Shown: positions 1-8,134 of the stretch, in pieces
Layout: the number at the start of each line of letters is the position of its first letter
How positions within the stretch are numbered: position 1 is the stretch's first letter
Assembly: GCF_003385185.1 (NCBI RefSeq)
Contig: NZ_PQHZ01000048.1
Span: 1 to 45,446 of the forward strand
Direction: 5' to 3'
From: Amycolatopsis palatopharyngis
GTDB lineage: Bacteria > Actinomycetota > Actinomycetes > Mycobacteriales > Pseudonocardiaceae
Length of the DNA: 45,446 nt
The notes under the pieces: model-generated
Databases searched by the model: none
What the model was told of the DNA's origin: nothing
What the model saw: only the letters and a program-made list of their open reading frames with translations
Position numbers and translations under genes: made by a program

Positions 1-19
1 AGATGTGTATAGGAGACAG
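1..19. other. Tn5/Nextera mosaic-end adapter remnant
   Basis: The first 19 bases match the Tn5 transposase mosaic end used in Nextera libraries (AGATGTGTATAAGAGACAG) with one A-to-G difference at base 12. Genomic sequence starts at about base 20. This is a library artefact at a contig end and should be trimmed. Confidence 0.93.
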
Positions 20-782
20 CGTAGGGGGTTTCGGGGATGGGGATCGGGCGTAGCGAGGAGAGGGTGAGGTCCGGGGTATAGCGGTTCTTTCGAGTCGCCG
101 TGCCCGGTACGACCTGGCCGGTGACCTCGATCCAGCTGTCCTGTTCCAGCCCGGCCAGGCTCTCCGGCCTGCCGTTGGCCAGCCGCACGGTGACCGGAAA
201 GGCGTCGGCCGCGCAGCAGCCGATCACCATCCGGGCCAGCCGGGTGGAGCCATCGTCCTGCACTACGAACCCGGACAGCGACACCGTACGGCCGTTCAAC
301 GTCCCGTTCTTGTCCCAGCCCGCCCTGGCCACGAAGTCCGACACCGCGAGCGGAACCACCTCGTCGTCGGGCAGTGGCGGAAACGCCGCGGCGTCCCTCG
401 CCTCCGAACTCTGCGGCGCTCTGGCCTGTGTCCGGGTAACAGAATCGGAGCCGAGCGCGGGCGGAGCGACGAGAAACACCGCGAGCACCGGGACCATCAG
501 CAACCACGCCGAGCGCGCCGCGTGGTGGTGCTCGCTGCCGCAGCCCTCCCCCGATTCCCCCGGCCCCAGGGAATCCGCCGATTCCGCGGCGGCGGCCGCC
601 CTGGCCGCCAATAGATCCCGTGCCATGGCGACCACGCCGAGCGCGACCATGACCGCACCACCGCCGAGGACCCACCACTGCTGCGACGGCTTGACATAGC
701 GCAGGTAGTCCCCGGTGATCGCGATCTTCAGCAGCGCCCCGCCAAGCAGGATCAGCAGGATGTTCTGCGTCTCGCGCCTCAC
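20..782 (-). CDS. TIGR03943-type membrane protein, C-terminus missing
   Basis: The gene starts with GTG at 782, overlapping the stop of the upstream permease by GTGA. It is open to the contig edge, giving about 254 residues. The N-terminus has two hydrophobic segments (about residues 7-23 and 37-53), a small His-rich stretch (EHHHAAR) and a third hydrophobic segment (about 88-105). An extracytoplasmic domain follows, with V(S/T)LSGFV and a VIGCCAAD motif. This architecture fits the TIGR03943 family, which is nearly always encoded beside an ArsP/DUF318-type permease and is presumed to be its partner. The substrate is unknown. The three adjacent His and the paired Cys could bind metal, which is inference. 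The 3' end is lost at the adapter junction. Confidence 0.82.
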
Positions 783-1801
783 CTGACACCGCCCAGCACG
801 AGCCAGCCGGCCAGTACGGCGCAACTGATCGCCACCACGAACGTGACCGGCGCGAACCGCAGCGCGAACGACCTGCCGAACGTGCCCGCCTGCAACGCGA
901 ACAGCTTGACATCGATCGCCGGACCGACCACGAGGAACACCAGCTTCGGCAGCAGTGGGAGCGCACTCAGCGACGCCGCGACGAACGCGTCCGCCTCACT
1001 GCACAGCGCCAGCAACACCGCGAGTACGGCCATCACCAGGATGCCGAGCACGATCTGCTCGCCCAGCGCGCTGAACCACTCGCCGGGTACCAGTACCCCC
1101 ATCGCCGCGGAGATCAGCGCGCCCAGCACAAGGAACCCGCCCGCGTCGACGAGGTCCGCCCGTGCGGTCTCGGCGAAGGTGCGCCAGCGGTTACCGACCG
1201 CCACGTCCGGCATGCGGCGCAGTGCCCGCTCCGCGATCCACTCGAGCTTGCCCCACCGTGCCCACAGCCAGCCCATCACCATCGCGGTGGCGAGCGAGCC
1301 GAGGAACCGGGCGAGCACCATGCCGGGTTCGCCAGGGAAGGCGACGGCGGTGGCCACGAGCACCACCGGATTCACCGCGGGTGCGGCCAGCAGAAAGGTC
1401 AGCGCCGCGGCTGGGGCCACGCCCTGCCCGATCAGCCTGCGCGCGACGGGAACCGAGGCACACTCGCAGCCCGGCAGCGCGACACCGGCAAGGCCTGCCA
1501 CACCCACGGCGGCGTTCTCCTTGCGTGGCAGGATCCTGCGCAACACCCGCGCCGGAACGAACGCGGCGATGCCACCACTGATCAGCACGCCGAGCACGAG
1601 GAAGGGCATCGCCTGCACGCACACCGCGACGAAAACGGTGGCTCCGGTGCGCAACGCCGGCACATCCAGCGTCGTCTGCAACCAGGACTGCCCCAGGATC
1701 GCGATCAGCAGGATCGCGCACAGCACCTCGACCGAGGTGAGGCCGCGCCTGCGGCGGACCGGCTCGGCGGGACCTACCGCGGTATCGGAAACCGTTTCCA
1801 C
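779..1801 (-). CDS. ArsP/DUF318-family permease
   Basis: 340 residues from the GTG at 1801. The open frame extends further upstream, but that part is low-complexity Arg-rich sequence overlapping the YbjN-like gene and looks non-coding. Multiple hydrophobic segments alternate with short loops. The conserved glycine/proline stretch ALPGCECASVPVARRL and the helix LTFLLAAPAVNPVVLVATA are typical of the PF03773 permease family (YcgR/ArsP type). The second half repeats the pattern, including LCSEADAFVAASL. Members move or are proposed to move small (organo)metalloid or other solutes; the substrate cannot be read here. It is coupled to the TIGR03943 partner by a GTGA overlap and lies 23 bp after the YbjN-like gene, so it probably belongs to the recO-uppS transcript. 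Confidence 0.85.
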   Translation of the reverse strand: METVSDTAVGPAEPVRRRRGLTSVEVLCAILLIAILGQSWLQTTLDVPALRTGATVFVAVCVQAMPFLVLGVLISGGIAAFVPARVLRRILPRKENAAVGVAGLAGVALPGCECASVPVARRLIGQGVAPAAALTFLLAAPAVNPVVLVATAVAFPGEPGMVLARFLGSLATAMVMGWLWARWGKLEWIAERALRRMPDVAVGNRWRTFAETARADLVDAGGFLVLGALISAAMGVLVPGEWFSALGEQIVLGILVMAVLAVLLALCSEADAFVAASLSALPLLPKLVFLVVGPAIDVKLFALQAGTFGRSFALRFAPVTFVVAISCAVLAGWLVLGGVR

Positions 1802-1824
1802 CTGACGAATGATGCCAGGCGGCG

Positions 1825-2262
1825 TCAGCCGTCGGCGCCCGGCTCTCCTGATTCGGTCCCGAGCAGGTCTGACCTGACCTGTGAGGCGGTGGACACGACC
1901 AGCATCAGCAGCGTGCCGAGCGGCGCGAGATCCATCCCCTGTGCCGGAAACGCGTAGCGCAAGGTGAGATCGATACCCCGGTCCGTGTGGACGGTGCCCA
2001 GGGTGCCGAACAGCCCCTGCCCCGCGCGTTCGGCGACCGCGGCGGCCAATCCCGCGTCCGCGGGCAGGTCCCAGGCGACGACGCAGGTCAGGCTCAGCAT
2101 CGTCAGTCCCTCGGCGAGCCGGGTCGCCTGAACGACGCACGGGACGTCGGCGTGGGAGAAGGTGAGCGCACCGTCATCGTCCACATGGACTTCGAGGTAG
2201 CGCTCGAGCGACTGCCGTGCTCTGGTCAGCAGGTCCGCGGTGTCGGCGGCTTCCATGGTCAT
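1825..2262 (-). CDS. YbjN-like protein
   Basis: 145 residues from the ATG at 2262, overlapping the uppS stop as ATGA, so probably translationally coupled. The body shows the alternating short beta/alpha pattern of the YbjN/type III chaperone-like fold: a leading helix (TRARQSLERYLEVHV), strands around DGALTFSHADVPCVVQA, and a C-terminal helix LGTLLMLVVSTASQVRSDLL. In mycobacteria a similar small unknown protein follows uppS. Function is unknown; the fold is often seen in proteins that bind partner helices. No catalytic motif is visible. Confidence 0.65.
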   Translation of the reverse strand: MTMEAADTADLLTRARQSLERYLEVHVDDDGALTFSHADVPCVVQATRLAEGLTMLSLTCVVAWDLPADAGLAAAVAERAGQGLFGTLGTVHTDRGIDLTLRYAFPAQGMDLAPLGTLLMLVVSTASQVRSDLLGTESGEPGADG

Positions 2263-3134
2263 GATGCGTCCTCCGAAAACGGCGCAGACGGTGTGGACGG
2301 CCGGGACGGGGCCACCCCTTCGGTGTCGGCTGCCAGGTCCTGCGCCGCGCCGAAGCGGCGGTCCCGTTTGGCGTACTCCAGACACGCTCTCCAGAGATGC
2401 GTCCGGTCGAAGTCCGGGAACAGCGTGTCCTGGAAGACGAACTCGGCATAAGCCGCCTGCCACAGCATGAAGTTCGAGGTGCGCTGCTCACCCGAAGGCC
2501 GCAGGAACAGGTCCACGTCCGGCATTTCCGGCTGGTACAGGTACCGAGCGATGGTTCGCTCGTCCACCTTGTCCGGATTGATCTGCCCCTCGGCCGCCAG
2601 CTGCGCGATCCGGCGCACCGCGTCACCGATTTCGGCCCTGCCGCCGTAGTTGACACACATGGTCATGTTCATCGTGGTGTTGTGCCTGGTCTTCTCCTCG
2701 GCGACCTGCAACTCCTTGATGACACTGCGCCAGAGCTTCGGCCTGCGGCCGGCCCAGCGGATCCGGACCCCGATCGAACCGAGATAGTCGACCTGGCGCC
2801 GGATCGTGTCCCGGTTGAAGCCCATCAGGAAACGGACCTCGTCCGGACTCCGCTTCCAGTTCTCCGTCGAGAAGGCGTACACCGACAACCATTTGACGCC
2901 GAGTTCGACAGCGCCGCTGGCGACGTCGATCATCACGGCCTCGCCGCGCTTATGCCCCTCGATCCGCGGCAGGCCGCGCTGGTTGGCCCAGCGACCGTTG
3001 CCGTCCATCACCAGCGCGACGTGTTGTGGCACCAGTTCCGCCGGAATGTCCGGCGGCCGCGCACCGGAGGGATGCGGATCCGGAGCTCGCAGATCTCCTG
3101 GTGAAACCACGGTCGTGCGTCCCCTGCGCCGCAC
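2259..3134 (-). CDS. uppS: (poly)prenyl diphosphate synthase, cis type
   Basis: Cis-prenyltransferase making the long-chain polyprenyl (in Actinobacteria usually decaprenyl) diphosphate carrier for peptidoglycan, arabinogalactan and other envelope glycans. The GTG at 3134 is chosen because GAGGAGGT lies five bases upstream; an in-frame TTG 30 bases earlier lacks this. Family motifs: MDGNGRWA with catalytic Asp44, the HKRGE region, YAFSTENW, and the C-terminal RPSGEQRTSNFMLWQ signature that binds isopentenyl diphosphate. 291 residues is normal for the mycobacterial type (Rv2361c). It lies 39 bp after recO and overlaps the YbjN-like gene. Confidence 0.95.
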   Translation of the reverse strand: MRRRGRTTVVSPGDLRAPDPHPSGARPPDIPAELVPQHVALVMDGNGRWANQRGLPRIEGHKRGEAVMIDVASGAVELGVKWLSVYAFSTENWKRSPDEVRFLMGFNRDTIRRQVDYLGSIGVRIRWAGRRPKLWRSVIKELQVAEEKTRHNTTMNMTMCVNYGGRAEIGDAVRRIAQLAAEGQINPDKVDERTIARYLYQPEMPDVDLFLRPSGEQRTSNFMLWQAAYAEFVFQDTLFPDFDRTHLWRACLEYAKRDRRFGAAQDLAADTEGVAPSRPSTPSAPFSEDAS

Positions 3135-3173
3135 TGATACCTCCTCGCCGGCGGACCTGAGCAACTGCTCACC

Positions 3174-3947
3174 CTACTTGCCGCTCACCGGCTCCTCGCG
3201 GGGACGCCATTCGTGAGCCCTGCGCTCCACGAACGGCAACGACCGCAGCTGACGCTCCAGATGCCACTGCAGATGGGCCGCGACCAGCCCGCTGGCATCG
3301 CGCCGGGTCCCCTGCACACTCCGCTCTGCGACGGTCCACTCGCCGTTCAGCAGCGCTTCGAGCAGTACCAGCACTTCCGGTGCGAGATGGACGGAACCGG
3401 CCGCCCTGCAGCGTACGCAGAGCGATCCGCCCGCCTGGACGTGGAACGCGGCGTGCGGGCCGGGGTCGCCACAGCGGGCACACTCGGCGATCGCCGGGGC
3501 CCAGCCCGCGAAAGACATCGCCCGCAGGAAGAACGCGTCCAGCACGAGGGACGCGTCCCGTTCGCCGGCCGCAAGGGCGCGCAGTGCCCCAGTGACCAGT
3601 AGGTACAGCTTGAGGGCGGGCTCACCCTCCTCCGCGGCCAGCCGGTCGGCGGTCTCGGTGATGGCACTGGCCGCCATATAGCGCTGGTAGTCGGCCACCA
3701 GGGGCAGGGCGAACGCGTCCACCGTCTGCACCTGCGTGATCACGTCGAGACTGCGCCCCGTGTAGAACTGCACGTCGACGTGGCCGAACGGCTCGAGTCT
3801 CGCGCCGAACCTGGAGGTGGTCCGGCGCACGCCCTTCGCCACAGCGCGCACCTTGCCGTGCCTGCGGGTGAGCAGGGTGATGATCCGGTCGGCCTCACCC
3901 AGCTTGTGCACCCGCAGCACAACTCCGGTGTCGCGGTAGAGACTCAC
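3174..3947 (-). CDS. recO: DNA repair protein RecO
   Basis: 257-residue RecO, which loads RecA at gaps with RecF/RecR. The N-terminal OB fold is recognised by YRDTGVVLRVHKLGEADRII and the following GKVRAVAKGVRR. The central helical part contains a zinc-finger site with Cys156, Cys159, Cys177 and Cys180 (CARC ... CVRC). The ATG is preceded by a short gap from the RDD gene. Neighbours era and uppS are the usual ones in Actinobacteria, although an island of membrane-protein genes separates recO from era here. Confidence 0.96.
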   Translation of the reverse strand: MSLYRDTGVVLRVHKLGEADRIITLLTRRHGKVRAVAKGVRRTTSRFGARLEPFGHVDVQFYTGRSLDVITQVQTVDAFALPLVADYQRYMAASAITETADRLAAEEGEPALKLYLLVTGALRALAAGERDASLVLDAFFLRAMSFAGWAPAIAECARCGDPGPHAAFHVQAGGSLCVRCRAAGSVHLAPEVLVLLEALLNGEWTVAERSVQGTRRDASGLVAAHLQWHLERQLRSLPFVERRAHEWRPREEPVSGK

Positions 3948-4025
3948 CTGACCATCGTCCCACCTCGGGGTGACAACCGGGCGCTCAACGTGCGGCGGGG
4001 TTGCGTGCCTTTGGGAAGGGCGCTG

Positions 4026-4913
4026 TTACTGCGGCGGGTACTGGCCACCGAATCCGCCCGGCTGCTGGGGCTGCTGGGGAAAGCCACCGGGCTGCGGCGG
4101 CTGCTGCGGAAAGCCGCCCTGGCCGGGGAACCCACCCGGCTGCTGGCCGTAGCCGCCCTGCTGGGGCTGCTGCTGGGGGAACCCGCCGGGCTGCTGGGGC
4201 GCGAACTGCTGCGGGTAACCGCCCGGCTGAGCCGGGAAGGCGCCGGGCTGCTGGGCGCCCCCGGGCCCTCCTGGCCCTGCGGGAGACTGGATCACCACGG
4301 TCGAAATGATCTTGTCAGCGAACGTCTGGCGCTTCTCGTCCCACAAGGGCCAGAGAAAGCCGATGTAGCAGGCAGCGCCGTCCAAGAAGTGCGCCAGGTC
4401 GCGAACGAAAGCCATGCCGGCTCCGATGGGTTGTCCGGTCTGCTCGCCGAGCAGTCGAATGCCCACCACCCGCTTGCCAAGCGACTGCCCGGTGTTGCCA
4501 CCCTGGATCCACCGGTTGTAGATCGACCAGCCGAGCGCGACCATGCCGCCAATGCCCACCAGGATGCTGCCGGCTGTGATCGAACCGAGCATCACGGCGT
4601 AGCCGATCAAGATGATGACGTACGGGGGCGCCATGTCGATCAGGTATGCCCCGACGCGCTGCCCCCAGCTCGCGAGTCCCTGTTGCGGACCGGGCGGCCC
4701 ACCGAATGGTGGCTGACCGGGAGCGCCGCCGAAGGGTGGCTGCTGCCCGGGGAACTGCCCCGGCGCGGGAAGTGGGCCGGAGGGGTGGCCGTAGGCGCCC
4801 TGCGGCGGCTGCCCCTGAGCCGGACCAGGCTGTGCCTGGAATCCACCGGACGGCTGCCCGTAGCCGCCGGGCTGTTGCTGCCCATACGACTGGGGCTCAT
4901 ACGGATTGGTCAT
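4026..4913 (-). CDS. RDD-family membrane protein with Gly/Pro/Gln-rich ends
   Basis: 295 residues from the ATG at 4913, preceded by GGGGGAG. Residues 1 to about 80 and from about 210 to the end are low-complexity repeats of the types QPGGFPQQ and PPFGGAPGQ. The middle (about 82-205) is an RDD domain: GQRVGAYLIDMAPPYVII contains the conserved Arg and Asp, followed by two hydrophobic segments, GQSLGKRVVGIRLL, and a last helix ending in WDEKRQTFADKIISTVVI. RDD proteins are integral membrane proteins of mostly unknown role, some linked to sodium/proton exchange. The long C-terminal repeat probably stays cytoplasmic. It is the first gene of the insertion between recO and era. Confidence 0.88.
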   Translation of the reverse strand: MTNPYEPQSYGQQQPGGYGQPSGGFQAQPGPAQGQPPQGAYGHPSGPLPAPGQFPGQQPPFGGAPGQPPFGGPPGPQQGLASWGQRVGAYLIDMAPPYVIILIGYAVMLGSITAGSILVGIGGMVALGWSIYNRWIQGGNTGQSLGKRVVGIRLLGEQTGQPIGAGMAFVRDLAHFLDGAACYIGFLWPLWDEKRQTFADKIISTVVIQSPAGPGGPGGAQQPGAFPAQPGGYPQQFAPQQPGGFPQQQPQQGGYGQQPGGFPGQGGFPQQPPQPGGFPQQPQQPGGFGGQYPPQ

Positions 4914-5007
4914 CAGATCTCCCCCTGCTCGGCACACCCGGATTCGCGCCCGGGCCTGCAGGAGCGTACATCCTTGATCGCGGACTGTGCCGGAAGCCCG
5001 GAGCAGC

Positions 5008-5454
5008 TCATACCCGCAGCAAGACGAACGGGGCGAACGGCAGGTTACGCACGACGAGCCACACGACCAGGACCGTGGCGAACACCGGCGAGGTCCACCG
5101 CTGGTGCTGCCATCCGGGCACCGGGCGTCCATTCAGGCGGGTGCGTGCCCACGTGAGCATTCCCCAGACGAAGAGCACCACGGCGGGCGCACCGAGCGCG
5201 TTGTAGTGCAGAGCGGCCGAAAAGTCGCCGTGCAGCAGGCTGTAGACCATCCGCAGCCCGCCACAGGCCGGACAGGTGAGGCCCAGCAGTGCCTTCGTCG
5301 GGCAGATCGGGAGCGCACCTCCCGGCGTCGTCGGATCCGCCCACAGGATGACCGCGCAGCACCCGGCGACGCCTGCCAGCGCCGCAAGTGGCGGTCCGAG
5401 TGCGCGCACCCGTGAGTTGCCCGCGATGTCGGCACACCGCACCGGCCGCCGCAC
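5008..5454 (-). CDS. DUF2752 membrane protein (copy 1)
   Basis: 148 residues starting with GTG at 5454, three bases after the stop of its paralogue. The DUF2752 core is visible: DPTTPGGALPICPTKALLGLTCPACGGLRMVYSLLHGD, with the conserved CPACGGLR. Three or four hydrophobic segments follow or precede it, and the end is VVRNLPFAPF. About half of its residues match the neighbouring copy at 5458-5910, so the two arose by tandem duplication. Function unknown; a small inner-membrane protein. Confidence 0.85.
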   Translation of the reverse strand: MRRPVRCADIAGNSRVRALGPPLAALAGVAGCCAVILWADPTTPGGALPICPTKALLGLTCPACGGLRMVYSLLHGDFSAALHYNALGAPAVVLFVWGMLTWARTRLNGRPVPGWQHQRWTSPVFATVLVVWLVVRNLPFAPFVLLRV

Positions 5455-5457
5455 CCG

Positions 5458-5910
5458 TCAGACCCGCAGTGCGACGAACGGCTCGAAGGGCAGGTTGCGC
5501 ACGACCGTCCACACCGCGATCACGACCCCGGTGGCGATCGGAGCCCACCGCCAGTGCAGCCAGCTCGGTACCCAGCGCCCTCGCAACCTGCCCGCGGTCC
5601 ACGCGATCATGCTCCACGCGAACAGCACCAGCACAGCCAGGCTCACGGCGTTGTAGTGCAGTGCCGCGGGGAGATCGCCGTGCAGGACGCTGTAGATCAT
5701 CCGGAGCGCGCCGCAGCCGGGGCAGATGATCCCGAACAATGTCTTCGTCGGGCAAGTGGGCAGGACCCCGCCCGGCGTCGTGGGATCGGCGAGCGCGACG
5801 ACGGCGCATCCGGCCGCCGCCACGCCCACGACACCGAGCGGCGGCGCCAGTGCGTTGAGCCGCGAGCGCCATCCCGGCACGGGGACTCCGGTGTAGACGC
5901 CTGCCGTCAT
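5458..5910 (-). CDS. DUF2752 membrane protein (copy 2)
   Basis: 150 residues from the ATG at 5910, which overlaps the stop of the CD225 gene as ATGA. It carries the same core as copy 1 (LADPTTPGGVLPTCPTK, then CPGCGALRMIYSVLHGD) and the same C-terminal VVRNLPFEPF. The open frame runs on upstream to 6351, but that part is the shadow of the CD225 gene. Both DUF2752 copies and both CD225 proteins probably form one transcript. Function unknown. Confidence 0.87.
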   Translation of the reverse strand: MTAGVYTGVPVPGWRSRLNALAPPLGVVGVAAAGCAVVALADPTTPGGVLPTCPTKTLFGIICPGCGALRMIYSVLHGDLPAALHYNAVSLAVLVLFAWSMIAWTAGRLRGRWVPSWLHWRWAPIATGVVIAVWTVVRNLPFEPFVALRV

Positions 5911-6329
5911 GGCAAGGAGTCCTGCAGCGAAACGCCGGCGACCACCAGCCCCACCACTATGAACGCGATATAGAGCAGCACGCCGATCCCCGCCACGATC
6001 GCGGACCACATAGCCCACTTCTTGGCGTCGTTCGCGGCCTTCTGCGCTTCGGTGGGGTAGCCCTGTGCCCACAGCGTCTGCACCTGGTTGGACTTCACGA
6101 TCGAGACGATCCCGAGCGGCAGGCAGCAGAGCACGGTGGACAGGATCGCCCAGACCAGGTGGTTCTCCGGGGGAGGGCCGTACCCGTAGCCGCCGTACTG
6201 ACCCTGTTGACCGTGCGGCCACGGCTGGCCCATGGGCCCCACCGGACCCGGCTGCGGCGCCTGGCCGTACCCGCCGTGCGGATCCTGGCCCCCCTGGTTC
6301 TGCGGGTACTGGGGGTACTGGTCGTTCAC
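5907..6329 (-). CDS. CD225/dispanin-family membrane protein (copy 1)
   Basis: 140 residues. About 55 residues of Pro/Gly/Gln/Tyr-rich low complexity are followed by the CD225 domain: HLVWAILSTVLCCLPLGIVS as the intramembrane segment, then the conserved IVKSNQVQTLWAQG loop and AQKAANDAKKW, then a second hydrophobic segment. This is the bacterial relative of the IFITM/dispanin fold. Role in bacteria unknown. The ATGA overlap with the DUF2752 gene suggests shared translation and perhaps one membrane complex. Confidence 0.9.
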   Translation of the reverse strand: MNDQYPQYPQNQGGQDPHGGYGQAPQPGPVGPMGQPWPHGQQGQYGGYGYGPPPENHLVWAILSTVLCCLPLGIVSIVKSNQVQTLWAQGYPTEAQKAANDAKKWAMWSAIVAGIGVLLYIAFIVVGLVVAGVSLQDSLP

Positions 6330-6375
6330 TGAACCTCCTGTTCCTTGCCACCGGGCCCGGCGACCTGATTCCGGC

Positions 6376-6711
6376 CTAGTACTCCAGATTCGCGGTGGTG
6401 CCCAAGGTGATCACACCGGCGACCAACAGGATTCCCCAGAGCATGCTGAGGGCGACGCCGGTGACCGCGGCGATGATCGCCCATTTCCTGGCGTCCGCTG
6501 CCGCCGCCCGCGCCTGCTCCTGCGCTCCCGTAGCCCAGAGTGAGTTCACCTTGCTGGCCTTGACGATCGACACGATGCCGAACGGAAGGCAGCAGAAGAT
6601 AGTGGTGAGAATGCCCCACACCAGGTTGCTTCCGGGAGGCGGCTGCTGCGAGTACTGCGGCCCGCCCTGAGGTTCACCAGGGTGGCTCGGTAGGCCGTAT
6701 TCGTCGGTCAT
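6376..6711 (-). CDS. CD225/dispanin-family membrane protein (copy 2)
   Basis: 111 residues from the ATG at 6711, which has AAGGACG just upstream; an in-frame GTG five codons earlier lacks a site. The N-terminal tail is shorter than in copy 1. The core NLVWGILTTIFCCLPFGIVS, IVKASKVNSLWATG and ADARKW is collinear with copy 1, so this is a tandem duplicate. It ends 46 bp before copy 1. Confidence 0.9.
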   Translation of the reverse strand: MTDEYGLPSHPGEPQGGPQYSQQPPPGSNLVWGILTTIFCCLPFGIVSIVKASKVNSLWATGAQEQARAAAADARKWAIIAAVTGVALSMLWGILLVAGVITLGTTANLEY

Positions 6712-6812
6712 GGTCGTCCTTTGCACTGGCTCTCGATAGGAACCGACGAACCTTAGGATGCGACTGTTGCAGCGGGTGTCCGAATCGGCCCCGCCGTGAC
6801 CACATCGAGACC

Positions 6813-7727
6813 CTAGAAGCCCAGCCTGCGCAGCTGTTTCGGATCGCGCTGCCAGTCCTTGGCGACCTTGATGTGCAGGTCCAGGTACACCTTGCTGCCC
6901 AGCAGGGCTTCGATCTGCTGACGCGCCCTCGCGCCCACATCCTTGAGGCGCTCGCCCTTGTGCCCGAGAATGATGCCCTTCTGGCTGGACCGCTCCACGT
7001 AAAGGAACGCGTACACGTCCAGCAGGTCGTCGCGGCCCTCGCGGGGCAGCATTTCCTCCACTGTCACGGCGATCGAGTGCGGGAGTTCATCGCGGACCCC
7101 TTCCAGCGCGGCCTCCCGGATCAGCTCCGCGACCAGCGTCTGCTCGGGCTCGTCGGTCAGATCGCCGTCGGGATAGAGCTGTGGCCCCTCGGGCAGCTTG
7201 CGGACCAGTAGGTCGGCGAGGGTGGTGACCTGGAAGCCGTCCACGGCGGACACCGGTACCAGTTCGGCGAACTCCATGACCTCCTGCAGCGCCAGCAACT
7301 GCTCGGCGACGCGTTCCGGCCCCACCAGGTCGGTCTTGGTCACCACGCCGATCACCGGTGTCCGCTTGGCGATCTTGGCCAGCTCCGCGGCGATGAACCG
7401 GTCCCCCGGCCCGATCTTCTCGTCAGCCGGGACACAGAGCCCGACCACGTCCACTTCGGACCACGTGGAATGCACGATGTCGTTGAGCCGCTGGCCGAGC
7501 AACGTGCGCGGCCGGTGCAGGCCCGGCGTGTCGACGATGACCAGCTGTGCGTCCTCCCGGTGCACGATCCCGCGGATCGCGTGCCGGGTGGTCTGCGGCT
7601 TGCTCGAGGTGATCGCGACCTTACTTCCGACCAGTGCGTTGGTCAGGGTCGACTTGCCCGCATTGGGACGTCCGACGAAGCAGGCGAATCCGGACCGGTG
7701 CTCTGGCTGAGTGCTCACCCACAGCAT
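6813..7727 (-). CDS. era: GTPase Era
   Basis: 304-residue Era, which binds the 3' end of 16S rRNA and assists 30S assembly. The G1 motif GRPNAGKST is at residues 19-27, G3 is DTPG, G4 is TKTD and G5 is VSAVDG. A C-terminal KH domain contains GIILGHKGERLKDVG. The ATG at 7727 is used; an in-frame GTG at 7718 is also possible. The stop lies about 100 bp before the CD225 gene. The CDA-like gene directly upstream and CNNM/ybeY beyond it match the actinobacterial order. Confidence 0.96.
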   Translation of the reverse strand: MLWVSTQPEHRSGFACFVGRPNAGKSTLTNALVGSKVAITSSKPQTTRHAIRGIVHREDAQLVIVDTPGLHRPRTLLGQRLNDIVHSTWSEVDVVGLCVPADEKIGPGDRFIAAELAKIAKRTPVIGVVTKTDLVGPERVAEQLLALQEVMEFAELVPVSAVDGFQVTTLADLLVRKLPEGPQLYPDGDLTDEPEQTLVAELIREAALEGVRDELPHSIAVTVEEMLPREGRDDLLDVYAFLYVERSSQKGIILGHKGERLKDVGARARQQIEALLGSKVYLDLHIKVAKDWQRDPKQLRRLGF

Positions 7728-7774
7728 TGTCGCCTATGCCCGCCGCACGCTGACGAGCCCATGACCCTCACCGG

Positions 7775-8134
7775 CTACTCCGGCCGCAGGACCTCCTGGA
7801 CCGTGCCGGACGGATCCGCGAGGAAGATCGGCGCGCGCCCACCCATATCGCGCAGCGCGTGCACCGAAGCCTGGTCGAACAGCGGAGCCGCACCGACGAT
7901 CGCCGCGGCCTCGATACCTTCGGCCCCGCTGGAGACCGCGGCGGCGATCGCGGCCTGGATCGCGGTGAGCGAGTACGACGGCAAATCGACCGTGCACGCC
8001 GCATAGGTGCGTCCATCGGTGTCCCGGATGGCGGCTCCCTCCGCCGCCTGGGTGCGGGCCCTCGCGGACCTGGCGAGGATCACGATCTTCTCGTCCTCCG
8101 GCCCCAGCTCGATCCCGGCCGTCTCCTCAGGCAT
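7775..8134 (-). CDS. cytidine-deaminase-like protein lacking zinc ligands
   Basis: 119 residues from the ATG at 8134, overlapping the end of the CNNM gene by 8 bases. The pattern EGAAIRDTDGRTYAAC and SYSLTAIQAAIAAAVSSG follows the cytidine deaminase core. Where active enzymes have (C/H)AE it reads TAI. At the second zinc site it reads PSGTVQEVL instead of PCxxCRQVL. All three zinc ligands and the catalytic Glu therefore appear lost. A similar gene occupies the same place in M. tuberculosis (Rv2365c), between era and the CBS protein, so the inactive form seems to be kept. A role with Era/YbeY in ribosome work is inference from position. Confidence 0.75.
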   Translation of the reverse strand: MPEETAGIELGPEDEKIVILARSARARTQAAEGAAIRDTDGRTYAACTVDLPSYSLTAIQAAIAAAVSSGAEGIEAAAIVGAAPLFDQASVHALRDMGGRAPIFLADPSGTVQEVLRPE

